NCBI RefSeq assembly: GCF_000717025.1
Contig: NZ_JNXG01000008.1
Coordinates: forward strand, 1 to 64,000
Direction of reading: 5' to 3'
DNA length: 64,000 nucleotides
DNA from: Streptomyces atroolivaceus
GTDB lineage: Bacteria > Actinomycetota > Actinomycetes > Streptomycetales > Streptomycetaceae
Within the stretch, counting starts at the first letter, position 1. Every line of letters starts with the position of its first letter. Under the pieces are notes generated by a model. The model was not told the DNA's origin and did no database searches. It was given only the letters and a program-made list of their open reading frames with translations. The translations under genes and the position numbers were made by a program. Shown one piece after another: positions 36,405 through 47,087 of the stretch.

Positions 36405-38081
36405 TTATTCACCGAAGACCAGCACCGCGGTCGCCGCCTTCTCCTCCTCGTCCTCGTCCCGGCTGATGCGCTGCGGAAGCAGGTAGGAACGGCCCTCGCG
36501 GTGGACGGCCTTCGGTGCGAAGAGCGAGCCCTCCGTCTCGACCGCCGACGTCGGATGCTTCAGCAGGGTCGTGTACGTGCCGGTGGACGGCTCCAGCGTG
36601 CCGGTCTCGCCGCTTGTGCTGTACGAGGCCTCCACGTGGACCAGCACCTTCCCGCCCTCCATGCGCAGCGGGAACATCTGGCGCTCGTCCGTCGCGGGCG
36701 CCGCCCAGACGGACTTGCCGGTGGCCAGGTCGAATGCGACGACCTTGTTCGTCTGGGACGCCGACCCCGTGACGGGCAGTGTCGAGAGGTAGAACCTGCT
36801 CGCGTCCGCCGCGACGCCCGTGCAGCCGTCCAGGTTGCTGCCCGTCTCGACGGATTCCTCGCCGCACCGGACGGTGTACTCCTCGACCCCGGCCGCCATC
36901 TGCGACCGGTACGTCCCGTCGTCGTTCAGGACGACCACGGCCCACTTCTCGGGCTGCTTGATCGAGATGACGAGCGGGCTCGTGGAGTAGACGTGCGCGA
37001 CCGACCAGCCGGGCTTCACCTCGTACGTCCATTTCGGTGCCCCGGTGACCGGGTCGACCTCCTGGACCTGCTGGCGGACGGGGTCGTCGGGCTTCGCCTG
37101 GCAGCTGACGGCCGCGATCATCCGGTCGCCGCCGGTGAAGGCGAAGGGCTGGCAGACGCCTTCACGCTTGCCGAACAGTTCCTTGCCGTCGCTGACCCGG
37201 AAGGCGTCGGAGGCGGTGTTGCGCCCGAAGGTCACGGTGTTCCCGCTGATCGCCATGGCGACGTGCGACAGACCGTCCTGCATCTCGGACCTGTCGACGG
37301 TCTTCTTCCAGCCCGCCTTGCCGGTGCGCAGGTCGATCATCTGCAGGACGGAGCAGGACGCCTCCGACTCCGAGACGTTGTCCTCGATGCCGACGACGAC
37401 CTTGCCGTCGGCCGTGGGGGCGGTGGGCGAGGCGCACAGGTCCGTGGGCAGCCGCAGGCTCCACTTCTCTGTGCCGTCGGCCGTCGCGTAGCCGGTCACC
37501 TTGCGGTACATGCCCTTGGCGATGATGTCGCCGGCGAACCACGGGCCGTGCGTCTCCTCCCCGTACTCCGGGAGGTCGACCCCGTTCTCCGCCAGCCACG
37601 CCACCTTCGCCTCGCCCGGCTTGCGCCCCGCGTTGAGCTCGGCGGCGGTCGGTCCGGCGAAGCTCTTGCCGTCGTCCTTGCCGGATGTGGGGCTCGGCTT
37701 CCCGTTGCCGCCGCTCGGCCCGGCGAGGGGCTCCTTCCCGCCCCCGTCGTCGCCGGTGGCCAGCCAGATCCCGCCGCCGGCCAGGAGCAGCACCGCGAGT
37801 ACCGCGCCGATGACCACGCCGGCCCTGCCCTTGAAGCGGCCTCCGCCGGGCCCGCCCGGCGGCGGCGCCGTGACCGTCGGAGGCTGCGGCGGGTAGCCGT
37901 ACCCCGGCTGCTGGGCGTAGGGGCCGGGCTGCCCGCCGTACGGGAGGGGCTGCTGGTTGTACGGACCCGGCTGCTGAGGCGGGTATCCGTAGCCGGGCGG
38001 TGGCTGAGGAGTCCCCGGCGGCGGGTCGTACGGGGCACCGAAGCCCCCCGTCGGCGGTTGCTGGCTGGGCGGCTGGGTCAT
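36405..38081 (-). CDS. PQQ-type beta-propeller membrane protein, paralogue 3
   Basis: 558 residues. Shorter Pro-rich N-terminus (GYGYPPQQPGPYNQQ), a single span at ~88-108, then linker and propeller with LRTGKAGWKKTVD, VYSTSPLVIS and LATGKSVWAAPA. It shares MTQPPSQQPP at the N-terminus with paralogue 2, indicating recent duplication. AAGGGGGACGTGCTG precedes ATG 38081. Confidence 0.8.
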   Translation of the reverse strand: MTQPPSQQPPTGGFGAPYDPPPGTPQPPPGYGYPPQQPGPYNQQPLPYGGQPGPYAQQPGYGYPPQPPTVTAPPPGGPGGGRFKGRAGVVIGAVLAVLLLAGGGIWLATGDDGGGKEPLAGPSGGNGKPSPTSGKDDGKSFAGPTAAELNAGRKPGEAKVAWLAENGVDLPEYGEETHGPWFAGDIIAKGMYRKVTGYATADGTEKWSLRLPTDLCASPTAPTADGKVVVGIEDNVSESEASCSVLQMIDLRTGKAGWKKTVDRSEMQDGLSHVAMAISGNTVTFGRNTASDAFRVSDGKELFGKREGVCQPFAFTGGDRMIAAVSCQAKPDDPVRQQVQEVDPVTGAPKWTYEVKPGWSVAHVYSTSPLVISIKQPEKWAVVVLNDDGTYRSQMAAGVEEYTVRCGEESVETGSNLDGCTGVAADASRFYLSTLPVTGSASQTNKVVAFDLATGKSVWAAPATDERQMFPLRMEGGKVLVHVEASYSTSGETGTLEPSTGTYTTLLKHPTSAVETEGSLFAPKAVHREGRSYLLPQRISRDEDEEEKAATAVLVFGE

Positions 38082-38138
38082 CAGCACGTCCCCCTTCGTG
38101 CGGTCCGACGCCCGGTTCGTGTCTGCGGTCGAGCGGAG

Positions 38139-38155
38139 TTTCTTTGTACCACCCG
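38139..38155 (-). promoter_or_regulatory. shared promoter-like box, paralogue 3
   Basis: CGGGTGGTACAAAGAAA on the minus strand, 58 bp before the start at 38081. Immediately upstream is the perfect 16-bp palindrome CCCGACGCGCGTCGGG (38152-38167), partly overlapping. Confidence 0.5.
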
Positions 38156-38214
38156 ACGCGCGTCGGGCCGTCCGGCTGCTCCCCGGGGGGAAGTCGGGCT
38201 GTCGCGCCGCCCGT

Positions 38215-39858
38215 TCACTCGCCGAAGGCGATCATCGTCTTCGTGCTCGCCTCGGCTTCGTCGTCCTCCTCCATACCGACCAGCGGCAGGGTGAGGAGGG
38301 AACGGCCGTCCTTGTGGACGACCTCGGCCGCGGTCATCCCCGCCTCGATCGCGGCCGTCGACGCCGGATGGGTGAGCACCGTGCGCGGGGTCCCTCCGGT
38401 GGGCGCGAGCGTGGCGATCCGGCCTCCCTGCGTCTTGGTGGCCGCCACGTGGAGCAGCAGTTTCCCGTCGTCCATGCGCAGCGGTTCGATCCTGCGTCCC
38501 ATCGGGGCGTCGGCCGTCCACTTCTGCCTGCCGGTGTTCAGGTCGAAGGCGACGATCCGGTTGTCGACGTCGAACTCGACGTGCTTGCGCTTGGTCGACA
38601 CGTAGAAGGTGTCGCTGTCCGCCGCCACCCCCGCGCAGTCGTCCCTGTTACGGGTCACCACCAGGTAACCCCCGCACCGCACCTCGTAGTCGGCGAAGCC
38701 GAGGCCTGTGTCCCGGGTGCCCAGCTCGATGTGCGACCGGAGGGTGCCGTTGTCCCGCAGGGCGAGGGCCCGCCACTGTTCGCCCTTCTGCACCGAGACG
38801 ACCAGAGGGCTGGTGGAGTAGACCTGATCGATGAACCAGTCCTTCTCGAGCGCGTACGCCCACTTCGTCTTCCCGGAAGCGGGGTCGAACTCCTGGACCT
38901 GGTTGCCGCCCGGGCAGTCCGCGACCGCCATCATCCGGGGGCCGCTGAGGAACGCGTACGACCGGCACTCGCGCGGCTGCGCGCCGAACAACTCCTGCCC
39001 GTCCCCCACCCGGTAGGTGTGGACGTGGCCGGGGCGCGAGTACGTCACCGTATCGCCGTTCGACGCCATGACGACGCGCTTCTCCACGTCGGTGACGGCG
39101 GCCTTCGGGAAAATCTTCTTCCAACCCGGCTTCCCGGTCCGCAAGTCGATCATCTGCAGGACGGTGCAGTCCGTGCCGTTGTCGGACTCCTCGGCCTGGA
39201 CCGCGACCACGATCTTGCCGTCCTCGGTGGGCCGGGTGGGCGCCGCGCAGATGTCGTCCGGCATCCGCAGGCTCCACAGCTGCCTGCCGTCCGTCATCGA
39301 ATAGCCCGACACCGTGCGGTACACGGCCTGGGCGACGACGTCTCCGGCCTCCCACGGCCCGTACACCCCCATGGCCCTTCCCGGGAGGTCGGCACCCAGG
39401 CTCCGGAGCCACCGGACCTTCGCCTCACCCGGTTCCCGGCGGGCGTCGAGCCGCGCCGCCAGCTCCGCGTCGTCGGTCCGGTCGCCCTTGCCGGACGTGG
39501 CGGAGGGGGCCGCCGCCTCGCCGGCTGCCGGCTTCCTCCCCTCGTCGCCGCCCAGGGCGAACCAGACACCGCCGCCCGCGATCAGGACCAGGGCCAGCAA
39601 CGCCCCGGTGATCACGCCGGTCCGGCCCTTGAAGCGGCCACCACCGGGCCCGGCCGGGCCGCCCGGTGCGGTGACCGGCTGCTGCTGCTGCTGCTGGAAG
39701 CCGTAACCGCCCTGCGGCGGCTGCCCGTACGGCCCGGGCTGCTGGGCGTACGGCCCGGGAGCCCCGCCCGGCGCGGGCGAACAGCCGTACCCGTGGGCGG
39801 GCGGGTCGTACGGTGCCCCGAAGCCTTCCTGCGGTTGCGGGCCGGAAGGCTGAGTCAT
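38215..39858 (-). CDS. PQQ-type beta-propeller membrane protein, paralogue 4
   Basis: 547 residues, the most divergent member. The N-terminus is Pro/Gly-rich with a run of six Gln, then a span at ~79-101 (GVITGALLALVLIAGGGVWFAL), a charged linker and a propeller with LRTGKPGWKKIF, VYSTSPLVVS and LNTGRQKWTADA. It has several Cys, e.g. AGVAADSD-adjacent DDC and VADCPGG, so disulfides outside the cell are possible. First gene of the tandem array in transcription order. Confidence 0.8.
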   Translation of the reverse strand: MTQPSGPQPQEGFGAPYDPPAHGYGCSPAPGGAPGPYAQQPGPYGQPPQGGYGFQQQQQQPVTAPGGPAGPGGGRFKGRTGVITGALLALVLIAGGGVWFALGGDEGRKPAAGEAAAPSATSGKGDRTDDAELAARLDARREPGEAKVRWLRSLGADLPGRAMGVYGPWEAGDVVAQAVYRTVSGYSMTDGRQLWSLRMPDDICAAPTRPTEDGKIVVAVQAEESDNGTDCTVLQMIDLRTGKPGWKKIFPKAAVTDVEKRVVMASNGDTVTYSRPGHVHTYRVGDGQELFGAQPRECRSYAFLSGPRMMAVADCPGGNQVQEFDPASGKTKWAYALEKDWFIDQVYSTSPLVVSVQKGEQWRALALRDNGTLRSHIELGTRDTGLGFADYEVRCGGYLVVTRNRDDCAGVAADSDTFYVSTKRKHVEFDVDNRIVAFDLNTGRQKWTADAPMGRRIEPLRMDDGKLLLHVAATKTQGGRIATLAPTGGTPRTVLTHPASTAAIEAGMTAAEVVHKDGRSLLTLPLVGMEEDDEAEASTKTMIAFGE

Positions 39859-39916
39859 CGGCGGAGTCCCCCTCGTGCGGTCATTGCTCCGCAGGGTCAC
39901 GCCAACCCGCACGGGC

Positions 39917-39933
39917 CTACTTTCTACCACCCG
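39917..39933 (-). promoter_or_regulatory. shared promoter-like box, paralogue 4
   Basis: CGGGTGGTAGAAAGTAG on the minus strand, 58 bp before the start at 39858; differs from the other two copies at two or three positions. Confidence 0.45.
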
Positions 39934-39969
39934 CCCGCGCGGGGCCTCCCGGCCGGACCGGACCGCCCC

Positions 39970-41787
<1,818 letters not shown>

Positions 41788-41934
41788 TTCACTCCTGCCT
41801 AGGTGGTCCCTGCGTCGGGGACCGCTCGACGTCCCAGAGTAGTCGCCGCGCGGGGTGCGATAGCGTGCGGCGATCGATCATGGGGAGTAACCCCAGGTCG
41901 GAGCGGTTCGGAACATCTCTGGGGTGGGGACTTC

Positions 41935-42573
41935 ATGATGCGCTGCGCGATACGGGCTCTGCTTCCGGCGGTCCTGGCGACGGCCGTGCTGGCCGGCTGT
42001 TCGCCGGCGTCCGACGGCGGTGACACGGGCAAGAACGGGGACAGCGCCCCCGCGAAGGCCGCGGAGAGCGCCGCCCCGGAGAAGGGCGGCACGCTCGGCG
42101 GCCCTGGCTCGCCCTGCGAGCTGCCGGTGACCTTCGACCTGGCTGGGGACTGGAAGCCGGAGGCCGTGGAGGTGGACCCCGGCTCCGAACTCGCGGAACT
42201 GGGGCAGCAGGGCCCGGCCACGATGGTCTGCGAGATCGACGCCAAGCCGGCGGGGAACATCGGATACATCCGGGTGTGGCAGGGGAAACCGTCCGGCGCC
42301 GGCTCCCGCACGGTGCTGGAGGCCTTCGTGGCGGCCGACACGAACGCCGGTAAGGCCACGTACACCGAGGTCGAGGCCGGTTCCCTGACCGCCACCGAAG
42401 TCGGGTACACCGTGAGCGGCGAACTGCTGGACGAGCCGAAGAACGAGCGCGCCTTCGCCGTCGCGACGCCGGACGGTCCGGTCGTGGTGCACCTGGGCGG
42501 GCTGGACTCCCAGGAGCACGAGGAGATGCTCCCGGCGTACGAGCTGGCGAAGAAGACCGTGAAACTGGGCTGA
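41935..42573 (+). CDS. putative lipoprotein
   Basis: 212 residues. A type-II signal peptide ends in LAGC with the lipidated Cys at about residue 22, then a Gly/Asp/Lys-rich tether and a globular domain with two Cys (SPCELPVTF and ATMVCEID) that may pair. No family was recognised. ATG 41935 or 41938 are both possible behind GGGGTGGGGA. Divergent from the ABC-F gene; TAGCGT at ~41860 is a possible -10. Confidence 0.78.
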   Translation: MMRCAIRALLPAVLATAVLAGCSPASDGGDTGKNGDSAPAKAAESAAPEKGGTLGGPGSPCELPVTFDLAGDWKPEAVEVDPGSELAELGQQGPATMVCEIDAKPAGNIGYIRVWQGKPSGAGSRTVLEAFVAADTNAGKATYTEVEAGSLTATEVGYTVSGELLDEPKNERAFAVATPDGPVVVHLGGLDSQEHEEMLPAYELAKKTVKLG

Positions 42574-42601
42574 CGGGGCGCTTCACCCGCTGCTGCGTCC
42601 G

Positions 42602-42658
42602 TTGCCCCCCCGCCCGACTCAGGCGTACACTATCCCGTACGTACAGGATTCCGTACGT
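42602..42658 (+). promoter_or_regulatory. yefM-yoeB promoter with direct/palindromic operator
   Basis: TTGCCC (42602-42607) and TACACT (42626-42631) are spaced by 18 bp. Just downstream, CCGTACGT occurs twice (42635-42642 and 42651-42658), each containing the palindrome CGTACG, 16 bp apart centre to centre, covering the expected start of transcription. This fits autorepression by the antitoxin or complex. Confidence 0.6.
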
Positions 42659-42674
42659 TCCCGAGGAGGCCGCT

Positions 42675-42926
42675 GTGCGGACGATGACCTATACCGAATC
42701 ACGCGCCAAGTACGCCGAGACCCTGAGCGCTGTGGTCAACGACCGGGAAGAAGTCATAGTGACGCGCGCCGGCCACGAGCCCGTGGTGATCGTGGCACTC
42801 GACGAGTACGAGTCCATGAAGGAGACGGCCTACCTGTACCGCAGCCCCGAGAACGCGCGTCGCGTCCTGGCAGCGATCGATGATCTCGAGAACGGCGGCG
42901 GCACGGTACGAGAGCTCATCGAATGA
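42675..42926 (+). CDS. yefM: YefM-family antitoxin
   Basis: 83 residues of the Phd/YefM type: MRTMTYTESRAKYAETL with VTRAGHEPVVIVALDEYESMKETAYL, followed by a C-terminal acidic segment that would wrap the toxin. GAGGAGG lies 5 nt before GTG 42675. It overlaps the toxin gene by ATGA. It should bind the promoter region directly upstream and neutralise YoeB. Confidence 0.93.
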   Translation: MRTMTYTESRAKYAETLSAVVNDREEVIVTRAGHEPVVIVALDEYESMKETAYLYRSPENARRVLAAIDDLENGGGTVRELIE

Positions 42927-43183
42927 AGCTGGTCTGGCACGAATCGGCGTGGGCGGACTACGTGTGGTGGCAGACCCAGGACCGGAAGATCCTCAAGCGG
43001 ATCAACGCCCTGCTCCAGGACATCGACCGCAACGGAAACGAAGGCATCGGCAAACCGGAGCCCCTACGGCATGATTTCCACGGGTACTGGTCGCGCCGGA
43101 TCAGTGAGGAACACCGACTCATCTACCGCGTGATCGAGGACGAAGTACGTATCGTCTCGTGCCGCTACCACTACGGTCGCTGA
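42923..43183 (+). CDS. yoeB: YoeB-family mRNA interferase toxin
   Basis: 86 residues, very close to E. coli YoeB in pattern: KLVWHESAWADYVWWQ, KPEPLRHDF (catalytic Glu region), WSRRISEEHRLIYRV (Arg) and the C-terminal CRYHYG with the catalytic His-Tyr. It would cleave mRNA in the ribosomal A site when freed from YefM. All expected active residues are present, so it appears functional. Confidence 0.93.
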   Translation: MKLVWHESAWADYVWWQTQDRKILKRINALLQDIDRNGNEGIGKPEPLRHDFHGYWSRRISEEHRLIYRVIEDEVRIVSCRYHYGR

Positions 43184-43212
43184 ACGGTTTCCCGCAAGCA
43201 CCGCCCTCGCCC

Positions 43213-44532
43213 TCACCGCCCGGCGCGCTCCACCAGCAGCCAGCCGCCGAGCGCCATCGCCACGGCCGTGGGGGCGCTGACGTGGACGGCGATCAGCAGT
43301 GCGGTGTGCCCTTCGAGCAGTCCCGCGTACCCGACCATGGACAGGCCCAGGACGCCCAGCAGGGCGAGGGTCACCCCGATCGCCGAGACGGTTCCCGCGC
43401 CGATCGCGCCCCTGCCGGGGGCGACGCGGACGGGGCGCTCGAACGTACGGAAGGCCGCGACCAGGACCGCGGTGACCGCGGCGGCGGCTGCGATCCTCGG
43501 CGGGACCTGCGCCCACCAGGCGCCGGTGGCAGGCTCGGGCAGCGGGAGGCCGAGGGCGAGCATCGCCCCGTACACACCCAGCATCGCGGTGAGGTGCCAC
43601 AGGAACGCGGTCATCGCGACGCCGTTGGCGGCGACGACCGCACGCCACACGCGGGGCCGGGCGGCCAGCCGGGCTCCGGGGGTCCGCAGCAGCTCGACCG
43701 CGCCGACCAGCCACAGGCCGTGCCCCAGCAGGGCGAGCGTGGGGGGTGCCATGTTGCTGATCTTCTCCCCGGGCATGCCGACCATGGAGAGCGGATACGG
43801 GCCGAAGGCCACCAGCGCCACGGCGGCGGCGAGCCCCGCACCGGCGAGCAGCGCCGGACGTCGGATGCGGCCGTCGGCGCGCAGGAAGCCGAGCTGGTGC
43901 ACCGCGAGCCAGACGAACGCGAAGTTGAGGAACTCGACGTACGGGACGCCCACCGCGAAGCGCAGGAGATCCACCGTGGCGGCGGCTCCCGCGAGGACGG
44001 CGAACGCGCCCCAGCCGTAGCGGTCGTGCAGCTTGAGCAGGGCCGGGGTGAACGCGACCATCGCCAGGTAGATCCCGATGAACCAGAGGGGCTGGGTCAC
44101 CAGCCGCAGCGTCACACCGGTCAGCCCTCCTCCGCCGCCGAGCAGCTGGACGGCGAGCGCGGCGGCCCCCCACACCAGGACGAAGACCATGGTCGGCCTC
44201 AGCAGCCGTTGCAGCCGCGCCCGCAGGAAGGACGGGTACACGGAGCCCGTGGAGCCCTCGGACCGCCTGCGGAGCAGGGAGCGGTAGGACAGTGCGTGGG
44301 AGAAGCCGCCGACGAAGAAGAACACGGGCATGATCTGGAGCGCCCAGGTGAGCAGCTGGAGTTCCGGCACGAAGGCGAGGAGGTTGCCGACGCCGTCGGT
44401 GGTGACGGCGGCCATCAGCCAGTGGCCGAGGACGACCGTGCCGAGCGAGGCGACGCGCAGCAGGTCGATGTAGCGGTCCCGGGTGGCGGGCGTCGCGGCG
44501 GCCAGTTCACGAACATCTGATCCCATGCGCAT
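43213..44532 (-). CDS. acyltransferase-3 family membrane protein
   Basis: 439 residues with ~10 hydrophobic spans. The N-terminal RDRYIDLLRVASLGTVVLGHW carries the conserved Arg...His of acyltransferase-3/OafA proteins, and FFFVGGFSHALSY, RLQRLLRP and QPLWFIGIYL follow. It likely O-acylates a cell-surface polysaccharide or secondary metabolite; the acceptor is unknown. ATG 44532 or 44526 start the protein; there is no ribosome site, and a 10-bp-stem hairpin abuts the start. Downstream of ispE on the same strand. Confidence 0.82.
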   Translation of the reverse strand: MRMGSDVRELAAATPATRDRYIDLLRVASLGTVVLGHWLMAAVTTDGVGNLLAFVPELQLLTWALQIMPVFFFVGGFSHALSYRSLLRRRSEGSTGSVYPSFLRARLQRLLRPTMVFVLVWGAAALAVQLLGGGGGLTGVTLRLVTQPLWFIGIYLAMVAFTPALLKLHDRYGWGAFAVLAGAAATVDLLRFAVGVPYVEFLNFAFVWLAVHQLGFLRADGRIRRPALLAGAGLAAAVALVAFGPYPLSMVGMPGEKISNMAPPTLALLGHGLWLVGAVELLRTPGARLAARPRVWRAVVAANGVAMTAFLWHLTAMLGVYGAMLALGLPLPEPATGAWWAQVPPRIAAAAAVTAVLVAAFRTFERPVRVAPGRGAIGAGTVSAIGVTLALLGVLGLSMVGYAGLLEGHTALLIAVHVSAPTAVAMALGGWLLVERAGR

Positions 44533-44573
44533 ACGGTCGCGCCGGGCCCCGGGAGGGCGGGAGCGCGACCGTA
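44532..44573 (-). promoter_or_regulatory. hairpin at the start of the acyltransferase gene
   Basis: TACGGTCGCG (44532-44541) and CGCGACCGTA (44564-44573) form a perfect 10-bp stem. It lies between the ispE stop and the next start codon and ends on the start. It could be a terminator without a U-tract or a translation-control structure. Confidence 0.45.
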
Positions 44574-44599
44574 CTCAGTTCGCGTCTGAGTACCCGCCG

Positions 44600-45499
44600 T
44601 CAGACGACGGTGGCGCCCGCCGCCGGGGACGCCGCCACCCGGGCGTCGCGGCAGGTGCCGGAGGCCAGCAGGGCGTCGGCCACCTTCCGCGCCGACTCCT
44701 CGTCGGCGGTCAGGAACGCCGTGGTCGGCCCGGAGCCCGAGACCAGCGCGGCCAGGGCGCCGGCGGCGGTGCCCGCGCCGAGGGTGTCGGCCAGCGAGGG
44801 ACGCAGGGACAGGGCGGCGGCCTGGAGGTCGTTGCCGAGGGCGTCCGCGAGGGCGGTGGCGTCCCCCTTGCGCAGGGCGGCCAGGAGCGCCGGGGAGGCG
44901 GCCGGCTCGGGGACCCGCGTGCCCGCGGTGAGCCGGTCGAACTCGCCGTAGACCGCGGGTGTGGAGAGCCCGCCGTCGGCGACTGCGAAGACCCAGTGGA
45001 AGGTGCCGCCGACCTCGACGGCCGTCAGCTGCTCGCCCCGGCCGACCCCGAGCGCCGCCCCGCCGACCAGACCGAACGGCACGTCACTGCCGAGTTCGGC
45101 GCAGATCTCCAGGAGTTCCTCCCGGCTCGCGCCGGTCGCCCACAGGGCGTCGCAGGCCAGGAGGGCGGCGGCGCCGTCGGCGCTGCCGCCCGCCATGCCG
45201 CCGGCGACGGGGATGTCCTTGGCGATGTGGATGTGCACGTCGGGCGCGATGCCGTGCCGGTCGGCCAGGGCGATCGCGGCGCGGGCCGCCAGGTTGGTCG
45301 CGTCCAGCGGGACCTGGCCGGCGTCCGGGCCGGAGCAGGTGACGCGCAGCGCCTCGGCGGGGGTGACGGTGACCTCGTCGTACAGGCCGACGGCGAGGAA
45401 GACGTTGGCCAGGTCGTGGAAGCCGTCGGGGCGGGGGGCGCCCACGGCGAGCTGCACGTTGACCTTGGCGGGCACGCGGACGGTGACGCTCTGGCTCAT
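44600..45499 (-). CDS. ispE: 4-diphosphocytidyl-2-C-methyl-D-erythritol kinase
   Basis: 299 residues of the GHMP family: [13 protein letters not shown] at the N-terminus, the ATP loop [18 protein letters not shown], and a C-terminal GSGPTTAFL. It catalyses the fourth step of the MEP pathway for isoprenoids. ATG 45499 overlaps the rsmA stop (ATGA). The rsmA-ispE pair is a standard actinobacterial arrangement. Confidence 0.94.
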   Translation of the reverse strand: MSQSVTVRVPAKVNVQLAVGAPRPDGFHDLANVFLAVGLYDEVTVTPAEALRVTCSGPDAGQVPLDATNLAARAAIALADRHGIAPDVHIHIAKDIPVAGGMAGGSADGAAALLACDALWATGASREELLEICAELGSDVPFGLVGGAALGVGRGEQLTAVEVGGTFHWVFAVADGGLSTPAVYGEFDRLTAGTRVPEPAASPALLAALRKGDATALADALGNDLQAAALSLRPSLADTLGAGTAAGALAALVSGSGPTTAFLTADEESARKVADALLASGTCRDARVAASPAAGATVV

Positions 45500-46368
45500 G
45501 CGGGGAGCTCCGGCTTGTTCTCGGCGATGGCGGCGAACTCCTCGACGGTCAGCGCCTCGCCCCGGGCCTGCGGCGAGACCCCCGCGGCGGTCAGCGCGGC
45601 CTCGGCGGCCGGTGCGGAGCCCGCCCAGCCCGCCAGGGCCGCGCGCAGCGTCTTACGGCGCTGGGCGAAGGCGGCGTCGACGACGGCGAAGACCTCGGTC
45701 CTGCTCGCGGTGGTGCGGACCGGTTCCGCACGCCGGACCAGGGACACCAGCCCCGAGTCGACGTTGGGCGCGGGCCAGAACACCGTGCGGCCGATCGACC
45801 CGGCGCGCTTGACGTCGGCGTACCAGTTGGCCTTGACCGACGGCACGCCGTAGACCTTGTTGCCGGGGCGGGCGGCCAGCCGGTCGGCGACCTCGGCCTG
45901 CACCATCACGAGCGTCCGCTCGATGGTGGGGAAGCGCTCCAGCATGGTGAGCAGGACCGGAACGGCGACGTTGTACGGCAGGTTGGCGACGAGCGCGGTC
46001 GGCGCCGGTCCGGGCAGCTCCCTGACCAGCATCGCGTCGGAGTGGACCAGCGCGAAGCGGTCGGCGCGCTCCGGCAGCCGTGCGGCGACGGTGGCCGGCA
46101 GGGCGCCGGCGAGCACGTCGTCGATCTCCACGGCGACGACCCGGTCGGCCGCCTCCAGCAGGGCCAGGGTCAGCGAGCCCAGGCCGGGCCCGACCTCCAC
46201 CACCACGTCGTCGGGCCGCACCTCGGCGGTCCGTACGATCCTGCGGACCGTGTTGGCGTCGATGACGAAGTTCTGACCGCGCTGCTTCGTGGGGCGTACG
46301 CCCAGCGCTGCGGCCAGCTCGCGGATGTCTGCGGGGCCCAGGAGGGCATCGGGCTCTGTGGTGCTCAC
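45496..46368 (-). CDS. rsmA: 16S rRNA dimethyladenosine transferase
   Basis: 290 residues (KsgA/RsmA). The start [13 protein letters not shown] is the family signature; [12 protein letters not shown] is the SAM motif and [12 protein letters not shown] the catalytic NLPY. It dimethylates two adjacent adenines in helix 45 of 16S rRNA. The GTG at 46368 has TAGGCT 6 nt upstream, so a leaderless transcript independent of the broken gene upstream is likely. Confidence 0.95.
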   Translation of the reverse strand: MSTTEPDALLGPADIRELAAALGVRPTKQRGQNFVIDANTVRRIVRTAEVRPDDVVVEVGPGLGSLTLALLEAADRVVAVEIDDVLAGALPATVAARLPERADRFALVHSDAMLVRELPGPAPTALVANLPYNVAVPVLLTMLERFPTIERTLVMVQAEVADRLAARPGNKVYGVPSVKANWYADVKRAGSIGRTVFWPAPNVDSGLVSLVRRAEPVRTTASRTEVFAVVDAAFAQRRKTLRAALAGWAGSAPAAEAALTAAGVSPQARGEALTVEEFAAIAENKPELPA

Positions 46369-46374
46369 CCGTCA

Positions 46375-46380
46375 AGCCTA
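46375..46380 (-). promoter_or_regulatory. -10 box of leaderless rsmA
   Basis: TAGGCT on the minus strand, 6 nt before GTG 46368. Confidence 0.5.
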
Positions 46381-46424
46381 CGGCCGCCAGGGGGCCCCGG
46401 GTCTCTCGCCCGGGTCAGGCCGGA

Positions 46425-46953
46425 TCAGGGAGCGGGGTCCGGTGCCGTGCCGCGTGTCTCCCGGAGTACGACGACCTCGTCGCCGTCGTCCAGCCCCGTG
46501 GCGGGGGCGGGGGCGACCGTGTCGCGGGTGCCGACGGTGACGCCCTCCGCGTCGAGGAGTTCACCGACGTCGTCCGCGAAGGTGTGCAGGGTGCGGGACG
46601 TCCCGTCGACGCTGACGCGGACGGCCTTGTCCTGGGTGAGGAACGCGGCGGTGCCGCCCGCCAGGACGGCGACGACGAGTGCGCGCGGGACGATCCGCCG
46701 CAGGCTCTCCGGGGCGCCGCGGGGCCGCCCGGTGTCCGCCGGGCTCCTTCCGCGGGGCCGCCTGCCCGCCCACCAGCGGGGTGTCCAGCAGCGTGGGGTC
46801 ATGGACCGGCAGGGGCCCCGGCCACAGCGCGGCGACGACCGTCCGTTCCTCGTGGAGGGAGCGCGGCGCCGGAGGCGGGGCGGGGACCGTCGGGGCCTGC
46901 CTCGTCAGCCGGCTGCCGCGCGCCGCGCGGTGACTGCCCTGCGAATGGCCCAC
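46425..46953 (-). pseudogene. remnant of an Rpf/YabE-like DUF348 cell-wall protein, frameshifted and truncated
   Basis: In Streptomyces the gene before rsmA usually encodes a resuscitation-promoting-factor-like protein: cytoplasmic N-terminus, one span, DUF348 repeats, G5 domain and a lytic-transglycosylase-like domain. Here GTG 46953 opens the usual N-terminus (HDPTLLDTPLVGG), but the frame must shift by one base near 46711-46714 (a GGGG run on the + strand) to continue into ESLRRIVPRALVVAVLAGGTAAFL (span) and one DUF348 domain (VRVSVDGTSRTLHTFADDV). The frame then stops at 46425 after VVLRETRG, so further DUF348, G5 and catalytic domains are all missing. A single-base sequencing error could explain the shift but not the missing C-terminus. 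Confidence 0.7.
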
Positions 46954-47087
46954 GACGCTCCAGACGTTGCGGTCTGCCGACCCCGACCCGGTTGGGCGGG
47001 CAGGATAGCCGAGCCCTGGTCACGTTCCACAGTCGTACGATTACCCGACGTGGCCCCGGGGTGGCGGCGCGTTCCCGGAGCCGGGCC

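Noticed and set aside
38152..38167. CCCGACGCGCGTCGGG palindrome as a terminator for paralogue 4
   Set aside because: No loop and no U-run; more likely part of the promoter region, or chance in GC-rich DNA.
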